From assembly GCF_003073375.1 (NCBI RefSeq), contig NZ_CP029002.1:3384001-3448000 (forward strand): 64,000 bases of DNA, given 5' to 3'. Origin of the DNA: Lysinibacillus sp. 2017 (GTDB taxonomy: Bacteria; Bacillota; Bacilli; Bacillales_A; Planococcaceae). The notes beneath the pieces were generated by a model. That model did not search any database, was not told the origin of the DNA, and saw nothing but the letters and a program-made list of their open reading frames with translations. The position numbers and the translations under genes were made by a program. Of this stretch, positions 48,809 to 57,897 are shown piece after piece. The number at the start of each line of letters is the position of its first letter. Position 1 is the stretch's first letter.

Positions 48809-50023
48809 ATGAAAGGTCATTTTAAAAAACGAGGTTGTAAATGCGTAACAAAAAATTGCACATGCGATAAAACTTGGTCTGTTGTCATCGACATTGGGAA
48901 GAATCTGCAGACAGGTAAACGACAGCAAAAAACTTTAAGTGGCTTTAAAACCAAAGAAGAGGCAGAAATTGCAGTCACTTCCTTAATTAATGAGATTAAT
49001 CATGGAACTTACTTTTCTGAGTCCGGTATTCCATTTAAAGATTTCATTGATACATGGTTGCTTGAATATACGAAAAAGGTAAACCCAAAAGAAAGTACAC
49101 TTCGATTAAGAAAGTATTATATTCATAAACTGCTACCTTATTTTACCTATGCATCTCTTAAAGACATTTCAAAAGATCTTTACCAGGACGCTATTGATGA
49201 TTTAACACAAAAAGGATATAGCAAAAGTACGCTCAATGGTATTCACTTTACGGCTAAAATGCTGTTTAAACTCGCTGCAAGTAAACAATTTATTAAAGTT
49301 AATCCTACAGCAGATGCTTATGTACAACGTGAACAGCAAGAAATTATTGAAATGGATGAAGATGAATTACCTATTTACTTTGAAAAGGACGAGCTTGCTA
49401 TATTCCTAAAAACCGTGAAAGAAAAAGGGTTATATCTTGATATATTAATCTTTTTCACTTTGAGTTATACAGGAATGAGGATCGGTGAGTTAGTCGCTTT
49501 GAAATGGAGGAATATAGATTTCACTAACAATACGATTAGTATTACGAAAACCTGCTATAATCCAAAAAACAATACGAAGAAATATAAACTTCTTCCTCCT
49601 AAAACAAAAAAATCTCGCCGTACTATAGTCGTGGATGAATTTATAATGAGCCTATTTAAAACGCATTACAAAGAGCAACAGCAGCTTATTAAACATTTGG
49701 GCGATAGTTATGACGATGAACAGTTTATATTCGCAAATACGAACAAATATCCTGGATACCCTATTTTAATTAAACTTATAGAAAATAGAATGAAACGGTT
49801 ATTAAAGTTGACTGCCTTAAATCTTAAAGTAACACCGCACTCACTACGTCATACACATACATCTCTTTTAGCAGAAGCTGGTGTCGATTTAGACGAAATA
49901 ATGGAGCGTTTAGGCCATCAAGATGATGCAACGACACGAAATATTTATTTGCATATTACATCTGTTCGGAAGAGTGCAGCTGCAATTAAATTCAGTAATT
50001 TAATGAATAATATTTCGGCTTAG
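48809..50023 (+). CDS. int: tyrosine recombinase / integrase 1
   Basis: The 404-residue integrase has a Cys-rich N-terminus (CKCVTKNCTC), an arm-binding domain, a SAM-like core-binding domain (about 68-165) and a catalytic domain. Catalytic residues are Arg in TGMRIGEL, His-x-x-Arg in HSLRHTHT, His in LGHQDD and Tyr in NIYLHIT. It is paralogous to the integrase at 51661. GGGAG precedes the ATG. No attachment repeat follows its 3' end, so its own att site is unknown or lost. Confidence 0.93.
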   Translation: MKGHFKKRGCKCVTKNCTCDKTWSVVIDIGKNLQTGKRQQKTLSGFKTKEEAEIAVTSLINEINHGTYFSESGIPFKDFIDTWLLEYTKKVNPKESTLRLRKYYIHKLLPYFTYASLKDISKDLYQDAIDDLTQKGYSKSTLNGIHFTAKMLFKLAASKQFIKVNPTADAYVQREQQEIIEMDEDELPIYFEKDELAIFLKTVKEKGLYLDILIFFTLSYTGMRIGELVALKWRNIDFTNNTISITKTCYNPKNNTKKYKLLPPKTKKSRRTIVVDEFIMSLFKTHYKEQQQLIKHLGDSYDDEQFIFANTNKYPGYPILIKLIENRMKRLLKLTALNLKVTPHSLRHTHTSLLAEAGVDLDEIMERLGHQDDATTRNIYLHITSVRKSAAAIKFSNLMNNISA

Positions 50024-50483
50024 TTTTTTTTTTATGAAAAACTCTTTAATAATCTCAAGACAGAAGCTAAAATAAAGTATTTCAAGTATCTCTTTTGAAT
50101 TAAAATTTATAAATAGCACTTAAATATATACTCTTCAATAGAAAAAGGTACAACACTAAAGTTTGTACCTTTTTTATTTATTACCAAGCTTTCATTTGGA
50201 AACGGTATTAAGATTTATATTGCATAAATCTTTAATGAAAGTAGAGACGCTTCTTCAACAATCGCGCCCGTTTTGTTGAAGAGCGTTGTTCAACTAAAGC
50301 TAACATAAAAAGCTGATAAACAATGCCCTCTTAAGGCACGAACGAATAAAAAACAAAAAGCGTTAAATCCTCCTTGAATATCAACGCCATTGTTAGTTAG
50401 TAAGTAAAAATATAGTACATTTATTTCTCCGTCTATATAAAACGCTGGTTTTAAACTTACTCATTCGAGTATTAAATTTTAAT
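50024..50483. other. intergenic with two hairpins, no gene seen
   Basis: A terminator at 50143-50176 (AAAAGGTACAA / TTTGTACCTTTT) may serve integrase 1. At 50254-50283 CTTCAACAA / TTGTTGAAG flanks a GCGCCCG loop, followed by GCGTTGTTCAAC. It looks like a small repeat element. No coding frame is supported. Confidence 0.5.
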
Positions 50484-50948
50484 TTATTTTATTGATTTTG
50501 CATTCATAACAAATTCAGTGTCCTCTTTCAAACGAAGGATATAATTCATTATAAACGAAAGCTCTATTTTCCCTTCTTTATAATGAGCATCTAAAGCTTC
50601 AAAGTGTTTACTAACTAAGTAATTAAATAACTCGTCTTTACTAATGTTTTGCTTCTCAGCAATTTCAAGCATACTGTAATTTTTTTTCAGCTTAAAGTAT
50701 TCTTCCTCTGTTATGCCTAAGAAATTTGTTAAACTAACAAAGTCAGTTTTAAGACTAAAAACAACTTTGCCTTCACCTTCATTTGTATCTTGATTTTTTA
50801 AGTCTCTTACTTCAACTTGTTCAATATTAATGTCAATTGGCTTCAGTATATTTTCTGCCGAACCCTTACTGCTTAAATTTAGGTAAGTAATGGAAAAAAT
50901 AAGTGTCAAGGTTAGTAATATAAATAGTCGATGTTTATTATTTTTCAT
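50484..50948 (-). CDS. secreted hypothetical protein with DUF2680-like segment
   Basis: The 154-residue product has an N-terminal signal or anchor helix (HRLFILLTLTLIFSITYLNL, cut after SAE likely). The mature region includes LGITEEEYFKLKKNYSMLEI followed by AEKQNISKDELFNYL, resembling the LGIS-EE-L-K-G-SLAEIA repeats of secreted Bacillus DUF2680 proteins. The ATG at 50948 follows AAAGGAG by 7 nt. It runs opposite to both integrases. Function unknown. Confidence 0.7.
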   Translation of the reverse strand: MKNNKHRLFILLTLTLIFSITYLNLSSKGSAENILKPIDINIEQVEVRDLKNQDTNEGEGKVVFSLKTDFVSLTNFLGITEEEYFKLKKNYSMLEIAEKQNISKDELFNYLVSKHFEALDAHYKEGKIELSFIMNYILRLKEDTEFVMNAKSIK

Positions 50949-51085
50949 TTTACTTCTCCTTTTTCTAAACATTTTCCCCTTACAAGATAAATTTATGCAA
51001 TGCTAATTAGAAAGAGGAATAATTGTCAGAGAAGCAATTTAACGTTTATTAGGTTTGTTTTGTATACTTTTTAAAACTCTGTTAA

Positions 51086-51367
51086 GATTGGGCCAAGATA
51101 AATAATTTATTCAAAAACTATGTTAATGAGAAGGGCTGGGAATTATACGATATATATACAGATGAAGAATCTGGCTCTGATTCAAATCGTGCAGGTATTC
51201 AACGTTTAATTAAAGATGCACAAGAAAAGATATTTGATGTAATCGTCGCTAAAGAGTTCTCTCGTATTTCTCGTAATAGTGCGTTTTTATATGGATTTAA
51301 GGATGCAATGATTGCGAATCGAATCCATTTCATCACTTTAGATGACACTAAAAAAAACATTAACTAA
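51086..51367 (+). pseudogene. N-terminal fragment of a serine recombinase
   Basis: The frame reads LFKNYVNEKGWELYDIYTDE, then SGSDSNRAGIQRLIKDAQE and IVAKEFSRISRNSAFLYGF. This is the resolvase domain after the catalytic serine. There is no start codon after the upstream stop at 51083, the serine region is missing and the frame ends after HFITLDD. It is a truncated relic. Confidence 0.8.
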
Positions 51368-51378
51368 ATAAACTTATA

Positions 51379-51477
51379 GCTCGGTTCATTCGAGAAATCA
51401 TTGTAAAAGCAGACAATTTAAAAGTGCATTATCGCGCTTCTAAATCGTCTGCTTTTTACGTTTCTAGCATCGTTTAA
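51379..51477 (+). pseudogene. C-terminal fragment of the same serine recombinase
   Basis: In a different frame from the N-terminal piece, ARFIREIIVKADNLKVHYRA followed by SKSSAFYV and a stop is a typical recombinase C-terminus. About 300 internal codons are missing between the two pieces, so the gene is an internal deletion plus frameshift. The hairpin AAAAGCAGAC / GTCTGCTTTT lies inside it. Confidence 0.72.
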
Positions 51478-51660
51478 TAACAGTGTATAAAAGACCTTTA
51501 TTCCCAAAATATGAACCGTTGATGAATATGGCTAATAAACTTAGTACTCATTGTTCTGCAAATTACTCGTCTTTCTAATTTCCATGCATTCTTAACTTTT
51601 TAAATGGAGATAATGCATGTTGTAAGACGAATAAGGTAGAAAGCGAGGTCATTCAATGAA

Positions 51661-52872
51661 ATGAAAGGACATTATTACAAGAGGGGTTGCACATGCAAGA
51701 AGAAAAAATGTACTTGTGGTTCCAAATGGGCTTTTACGATTGATATTGGCGTAGATCCGATGACTGGGAAACGGAAGCAAAAGGTACGGAGTGGTTTTAA
51801 TTCTAAAGAGGACGCTATTCAAGCAGCTACAACTCTTTTGCATGAGCTAAACCACGAGACGTATATCGAGGAGTCAGATCAAACGTTTAGTGCTTTTGCA
51901 AAAGAATGGCTCTCCATTTACAAAGAAGTAAATGAAGTGAAACCCGGAACCATACGCGTCAGACTGCATGAAATTTCAAAGTTAATGCTCTATTTTGCAC
52001 ATTTGAAACTTAAAGACATTACCAGAAAACACTATCAAGATGCGCTAAACCATTTAAAGGACCAAGGCTATTCTGATAGTACTAGGGGAGGAATACATCG
52101 AACAGGGAGGATGATTTTCCGAAAAGCATTAGAATTTGAGCTGATTAAGAAAGACCCTACTGAGTTTGCCTATCTGAAAAAAGATAAAAAATCGATTGAG
52201 CAATTAGAGGTAGAGGAAATCCCTAAGTATTTGGAAAAGGAAGAGTTGGCATTGTTCTTAAAAACCGCACAGCTACACGGACTGGAACTCGATTACTTAA
52301 TGTTTCTTGTTCTTTCCTATACAGGCATTCGTGTAGGTGAACTCGTTGCTCTTAAATGGCAAGATGTTGATTTTGAACAACAGACAATCCGAATAACGAA
52401 AACGTATTACAATCCCAATAATAATTCGGTACAGTTTCAATTAGTTACACCCAAAACGAAAACCTCTAGAAGAAAAATCGTCGTGGATGAGGTTGTGATC
52501 CGCGCGTTACGTCAACACAAAGAAAATCAAGAAAGGATAATACTCCAATTGGGTGATGTCTATATTCAACAAGACTTCATTTTTGCTAAAACAACGCGTC
52601 ATCCCGGTTACCCAATGGTCATCAAAATGGTACAACTCCGGATGGCTAGGTTACTAGCTCTGGCCGATTTGAATACAGACTTAACACCGCACTCCCTGCG
52701 ACATACACATACGTCACTATTGGCAGAGGCAGGTGTAGCACTCGAACAGATTATGGACAGACTCGGCCACGCTGATGATCAAATCACCAAAAACATTTAC
52801 CTGCATATTACGAAAGAAATGAAAAAAGAAGCATCCCATAAGTTTGCACAACTCATGAGACGCTTCGATTAA
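51661..52872 (+). CDS. int: tyrosine recombinase / integrase 2 (island integrase)
   Basis: The 403-residue integrase has the Cys-rich start CTCKKKKCTC, an arm-binding domain, a core-binding domain and a catalytic domain with Arg in TGIRVGEL, HSLRHTHT, LGHADD and Tyr in NIYLHIT. Its stop lies 19 nt before the right attachment repeat, which abuts groEL. This gives the int-att order typical of the enzyme that placed the island. It is about as long as integrase 1 and clearly a paralogue. GCGAGG about 10 nt upstream is a weak ribosome-binding site; an overlapping ATG is followed at once by a stop. Confidence 0.93.
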   Translation: MKGHYYKRGCTCKKKKCTCGSKWAFTIDIGVDPMTGKRKQKVRSGFNSKEDAIQAATTLLHELNHETYIEESDQTFSAFAKEWLSIYKEVNEVKPGTIRVRLHEISKLMLYFAHLKLKDITRKHYQDALNHLKDQGYSDSTRGGIHRTGRMIFRKALEFELIKKDPTEFAYLKKDKKSIEQLEVEEIPKYLEKEELALFLKTAQLHGLELDYLMFLVLSYTGIRVGELVALKWQDVDFEQQTIRITKTYYNPNNNSVQFQLVTPKTKTSRRKIVVDEVVIRALRQHKENQERIILQLGDVYIQQDFIFAKTTRHPGYPMVIKMVQLRMARLLALADLNTDLTPHSLRHTHTSLLAEAGVALEQIMDRLGHADDQITKNIYLHITKEMKKEASHKFAQLMRRFD

Positions 52873-52882
52873 TTGCTATAAT

Positions 52883-52946
52883 GTTAGCAAAATGTTAGCA
52901 AATCACTTTCACCTTACATACAAACCCAGCTATATCAAGGGTTTGA
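52883..52946 (+). repeat. right attachment-type repeat beside groEL
   Basis: GTTAGCAAAATGTTAGCA (52883-52900) runs into the 34-bp block (52892-52925), a 7-nt variable spacer, and the 14-bp block (52933-52946). Both blocks recur at 38246-38300. CAAACCC and GGGTTTG form an inverted pair across an 11-nt centre, as expected for a tyrosine-recombinase core. It could also act as the groEL 3' hairpin. Confidence 0.8.
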
Positions 52947-52954
52947 CAGGCTTA

Positions 52955-54589
<1,635 letters not shown>

Positions 54590-54647
54590 TCATTTTCCTC
54601 CTAATTTTTACGATATATTTTTTATTTGTTAATAGTCATAAGATAGG

Positions 54648-54681
54648 CAGCCAGCAAAATTTCCTATGTATACGCTGACTG
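54648..54681 (-). promoter_or_regulatory. groES-groEL intercistronic hairpin
   Basis: CAGTCAGC and GCTGGCTG form an 8-bp stem with one G-T pair in the 117-nt gap. No T-run follows. It may affect mRNA processing or the relative yield of the two chaperonin genes. Confidence 0.4.
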
Positions 54682-54704
54682 CAATTTGGTTTTAAAGTTT
54701 TGGA

Positions 54705-54989
54705 TTACCCGATAATAGCTAGTACGTCGCTTTCACGTAAAATTAAGTATTCTACGCCATCGTACTTCACTTCTGTACCAGAGAATTTAGAGAAGATGAT
54801 TTCGTCGCCTACTTTTACGTCAAGCGGGGCATGAGTGCCGTTGTCAAGAACACGACCTGTACCTACTGCCACAACTTTACCAGTTTGTGGTTTTTCCTTT
54901 GCTGAGTCAGGTAATACAATACCGAAAGCAGTTTTTTCCTCTACCTCAACAAGCTCAATAATGATGCGATCTCCTAATGGTCTTAACAA
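54705..54989 (-). CDS. groES: co-chaperonin GroES
   Basis: The 94-residue lid protein of GroEL starts [20 protein letters not shown], contains the mobile loop [17 protein letters not shown] and ends ESDVLAIIG. It heads the groESL operon behind a perfect CIRCE element. Confidence 0.98.
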   Translation of the reverse strand: MLRPLGDRIIIELVEVEEKTAFGIVLPDSAKEKPQTGKVVAVGTGRVLDNGTHAPLDVKVGDEIIFSKFSGTEVKYDGVEYLILRESDVLAIIG

Positions 54990-55016
54990 GTGAACAACCT
55001 CCTAAAATTTTTCTTT

Positions 55017-55043
55017 TTAGCACTCTATAACAAAGAGTGCTAA
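55017..55043. promoter_or_regulatory. CIRCE operator (HrcA site) of groESL
   Basis: TTAGCACTC-N9-GAGTGCTAA is a perfect CIRCE inverted repeat, positioned just after the predicted transcription start of groES. HrcA binding here represses the operon until heat shock. Confidence 0.97.
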
Positions 55044-55053
55044 CATAAGTACT

Positions 55054-55082
55054 AGTTTAATGAATTCCCTATTTTTTTGCAA
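55054..55082 (-). promoter_or_regulatory. sigma-A promoter of groESL
   Basis: TTGCAA (55077-55082), a 17-bp spacer and TAAACT (55054-55059) on the minus strand place the start just upstream of CIRCE. Confidence 0.65.
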
Positions 55083-55177
55083 GTCACAACACTAAAAAAT
55101 TTTGTTTTATTTCCAATTTCCACTACAATATAAGAAAGTATGTTTTTATCGTAACTATAGAAAGAAGGTAATTACAC

Positions 55178-55906
55178 GTGACGTCAACTTCATCACCCAA
55201 GTTCAAAACACAGAGAACCGCATTTTATGTTTTACTTACTTATATCATATGTCAGTTATCCGTGCTTATTCTCATTTTGATTCCTGACTTAAAAGAGTTC
55301 ATCTTACAATATATTTCTGCACCAACAGAAAGAGAACAACTAATTAAACTTTCTGCATGGTGGTCTACCATATCATTTGCTATTGCATTTATGGTGAGCT
55401 TGCTTTTAATTTCACGGAATAAGCAGTTTTGGAATATCTTTAACGGAGAAAAAGCATCTATTGGTGCTTCCATTGGCTGGGGTGTCATCGGTTTCTTCCT
55501 CGTGTTTCTCGGACAAACGATTGGGTCATACATCGAGCTTGTACTTGGCATTGACATGGGCTCTGAAAATACACAAGATATCATGGATGTCACAAAGGTA
55601 GCGCCGATCATGATTGTGGCGACGGTATTTTTTGGCCCCATTTTAGAAGAACTTGTATTCCGCCGTGTTATTTTCGGTTCGATTATCCAAAGTTATAACT
55701 TCTGGATTGCCAGTATTATTAGTGCCATCGTATTTGCTGCAATCCATTTAGATTTCACACATATTTTACTGTATACAATTTGCGGAATGATTTTCGCATT
55801 TCTTTACAATAGAACGAAACGAATCATTACCCCAATTATCGCCCATATGCTACTAAATGGTTTTGTTACATTCGTCCAAATGAATGCCGATAAATTTCAA
55901 ATGTAG
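55178..55906 (+). CDS. CPBP intramembrane metalloprotease (YdiL-like)
   Basis: The 242-residue membrane protein has about seven to eight helices and the CPBP/Abi motifs: EELVFRR (near 156, the EExxxR motif), FAAIHLDFTH (near 190) and a third His in AHMLLNG. These form a Rce1-type glutamate/His protease site in the membrane. GTG start with AAGAAGG 8-9 nt upstream. It lies next to groES as ydiL does in B. subtilis. Substrate unknown. Confidence 0.88.
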   Translation: MTSTSSPKFKTQRTAFYVLLTYIICQLSVLILILIPDLKEFILQYISAPTEREQLIKLSAWWSTISFAIAFMVSLLLISRNKQFWNIFNGEKASIGASIGWGVIGFFLVFLGQTIGSYIELVLGIDMGSENTQDIMDVTKVAPIMIVATVFFGPILEELVFRRVIFGSIIQSYNFWIASIISAIVFAAIHLDFTHILLYTICGMIFAFLYNRTKRIITPIIAHMLLNGFVTFVQMNADKFQM

Positions 55907-55916
55907 CATTTTTCCC

Positions 55917-55944
55917 CTCGCTAATTAATTAGCGAGGTTTTTTT
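55917..55944 (+). terminator. terminator of the CPBP protease gene
   Basis: CCTCGCTAATTAATTAGCGAGG is a perfect inverted repeat followed by T7. Confidence 0.92.
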
Positions 55945-55950
55945 ACATCA

Positions 55951-55985
55951 AAAAACGCTATCTTCATTAGAAGACAGCGTTTCGT
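55951..55985 (-). terminator. terminator of tatA-tatC
   Basis: AAACGCTGTCTTC and GAAGATAGCGTTT pair with a 4-nt loop (one G-T pair), followed by T-rich sequence on the minus strand just after the tatC stop. Confidence 0.85.
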
Positions 55986-56807
55986 TTATTGATTCATTTG
56001 TTCGATTTGGCGTCGTTGTTGTTCAAGTAATTCTTCTACTTGTAAATTTTGCTCGTGCTCTTCCTCTTCCTGAATACGTGCCGCTTCTGCAGCCTCATAT
56101 TTTCGGTAACCAAAACGGGAAATTATAATACTCGCTTCATACAAAATAAAGAGTGGAATCGCAATAATAATGTTCGATACTAAATCCGGTGGTGCAAGTA
56201 ATACGGAAATAACAATCAATACGAAATACGCATATTTACGGAATTTCACCATTAATGCTGGGTTTAATATTCCGAGCCTCGCCACAAATAATGTGACGAC
56301 AGGTAATTGGAATAAAAGTCCAAACGGAATGATTAATTTAAATAAAAACGTGAAATATTCATTAATTCCGATCGTTTGCGTAATACTTAAATCATCCGCT
56401 AACCCAATCATAAATCGCATAACAAACGGAAATAAAACAAAGTACGCAAATGCCATTCCACCAATGCCGAGTACAAATGCATATGGTATGTATTTTAATG
56501 TTGCTTTACGCTCTGTTTCATGTAAGCCTGGCGTTATAAATGCCCATAGCTGATACAGTAAAATCGGAGATACAATTATGGCCGCAACAATAAAAGTCAC
56601 TTGTAAATAGACCGTTAATGGATCGGAAACACTAAATGCATTCATCGTAATATTTTTAGCATTGTCACTAAATTGTATATGTCGAATAATTGGCTTTGCC
56701 GTATAAAAGCCGACAAATAGAGCGAGCACAAAAAATATCGCTACAAAAAAGAGACGTTTTCGAAGCTCCTCTACATGTTCCATTACACTTAATTCACTTG
56801 GATTCAT
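55986..56807 (-). CDS. tatC: Sec-independent translocase subunit TatC
   Basis: The 273-residue membrane protein has six TM helices, the N-terminal SVMEHVEELRKRL with the conserved Glu that recognises the twin-arginine signal, and FYTAKPII after TM1. A Gln/Glu-rich cytoplasmic tail of about 40 residues extends past the sixth helix. With TatA it exports folded proteins. It starts 17 nt after tatA. Confidence 0.95.
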   Translation of the reverse strand: MNPSELSVMEHVEELRKRLFFVAIFFVLALFVGFYTAKPIIRHIQFSDNAKNITMNAFSVSDPLTVYLQVTFIVAAIIVSPILLYQLWAFITPGLHETERKATLKYIPYAFVLGIGGMAFAYFVLFPFVMRFMIGLADDLSITQTIGINEYFTFLFKLIIPFGLLFQLPVVTLFVARLGILNPALMVKFRKYAYFVLIVISVLLAPPDLVSNIIIAIPLFILYEASIIISRFGYRKYEAAEAARIQEEEEHEQNLQVEELLEQQRRQIEQMNQ

Positions 56808-56824
56808 ACTAAGACATCCTTAAT

Positions 56825-57052
56825 TTACTTCATGTCGTTTTTTTCGTTATCTTTATGTTCAATAACTGCTTTTTTCGAATCGATATCATCATCGTCATCC
56901 GTTAAACCTTTTGTAGCACTACGGAACTCACGTAAAGTTGTTCCCATTGCGCGGCCTAAAGATGGTAATTTTTTCGGTCCGAATATTAATAACGCAATCA
57001 ATCCGATGATAATTAGGCTTGTAGGTCCAATCGCATTTAAATGCACAACCAT
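56825..57052 (-). CDS. tatA: Sec-independent translocase subunit TatA
   Basis: The 75-residue protein has one N-terminal TM helix ([17 protein letters not shown]), the hinge [14 protein letters not shown] and an amphipathic helix, then an acidic DDDDD tail. The start MVVHLNA follows GGAGGTGG by 5 nt. It forms the minimal TatA-TatC pair of Gram-positive bacteria. Confidence 0.95.
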   Translation of the reverse strand: MVVHLNAIGPTSLIIIGLIALLIFGPKKLPSLGRAMGTTLREFRSATKGLTDDDDDIDSKKAVIEHKDNEKNDMK

Positions 57053-57135
57053 TTTAGCCACCTCCTCTATTATTATGTACATTTTACAGTAATTAACGGG
57101 AATTTACCATTTATAGTAATGTGAACAATTTGTTA

Positions 57136-57768
57136 CTAATCTGAATTTCGTACTAAGTAGATAAGTGCCTGCAATTCGACCGATAAATCAATATTCATCA
57201 CCTTTAGTGAATCTGGAACAGATAAACGCACTGGCGTGAAATTTAATATTCCTTTTGCATTCATCTTCACTAAGCGGTCTGTCATCATTTGTGCAGATCG
57301 TGATGGCACTGTTAGTATGGCTAACTCCGCGCCAAACTCCTCATACATTTCCTCTAAACGATCTGGATGAAATACAGGAATATCACTAATGACTGTTCCC
57401 TCAACCGGTGCCTTCGTGTCGAATGCGACAACAATTCGCGTGTTATGATTTTTTTGGAAGTTGTATTTTAGTAAGCCATTTCCTAAGTTTCCAACCCCAA
57501 TTAAAGCGACATTCATCGCTTCATCTTGATCTAACGTTTGTCGGAAAAATTCAAGTAAGTACTGCACATCATACCCATACCCTTTTTTACCGAGTGCGCC
57601 AAAATAAGAAAAATCACGACGTATTGTTGCAGAATCTATTTTCATCGCATCACTTAATTCCTGTGATGAAATTCGTTTCTTACCTTCAGTTGCAAAGTTT
57701 TTCAAAAATCGATAATACAGAGGAAGTCTTTTTGTTGTTGCTTGTGGAATTTTTGTTTCTGGTTTCAC
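57136..57768 (-). CDS. rex: redox-sensing repressor Rex
   Basis: The 210-residue repressor has a winged-helix domain ([31 protein letters not shown]) and a Rossmann NAD(H) domain ([13 protein letters not shown], residues ~89-101). Rex releases DNA at high NADH and derepresses fermentation and respiratory genes. The GTG start was chosen for AGGAGGAG 5 nt upstream. It is divergent from the ABC-F gene and adjacent to tatA as in B. subtilis. Confidence 0.95.
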   Translation of the reverse strand: MKPETKIPQATTKRLPLYYRFLKNFATEGKKRISSQELSDAMKIDSATIRRDFSYFGALGKKGYGYDVQYLLEFFRQTLDQDEAMNVALIGVGNLGNGLLKYNFQKNHNTRIVVAFDTKAPVEGTVISDIPVFHPDRLEEMYEEFGAELAILTVPSRSAQMMTDRLVKMNAKGILNFTPVRLSVPDSLKVMNIDLSVELQALIYLVRNSD

Positions 57769-57897
57769 ACATTCTCCTCCTACATACATTTGGAAATCGT
57801 TTTAATCTTACTAAACAAGTAGCAACAAGTAAAGTATCCATCGTTGCACGTGTCTGTTTCATCCATTAAACTAATAGGAAGAAACAGAGGTGTAAAA

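Noticed and set aside
50024-50300. An attachment repeat behind integrase 1
   Set aside because: I searched by eye for the 34-bp and 14-bp blocks and for a second copy of local sequence and found none.
57117-57136. A Rex operator (TGTGAACAATTTGTTAC) beside rex
   Set aside because: Only the first half fits TTGTGAA-N4-TTCACAA; the second half has several mismatches, and it lies downstream of rex rather than in a promoter I can place.
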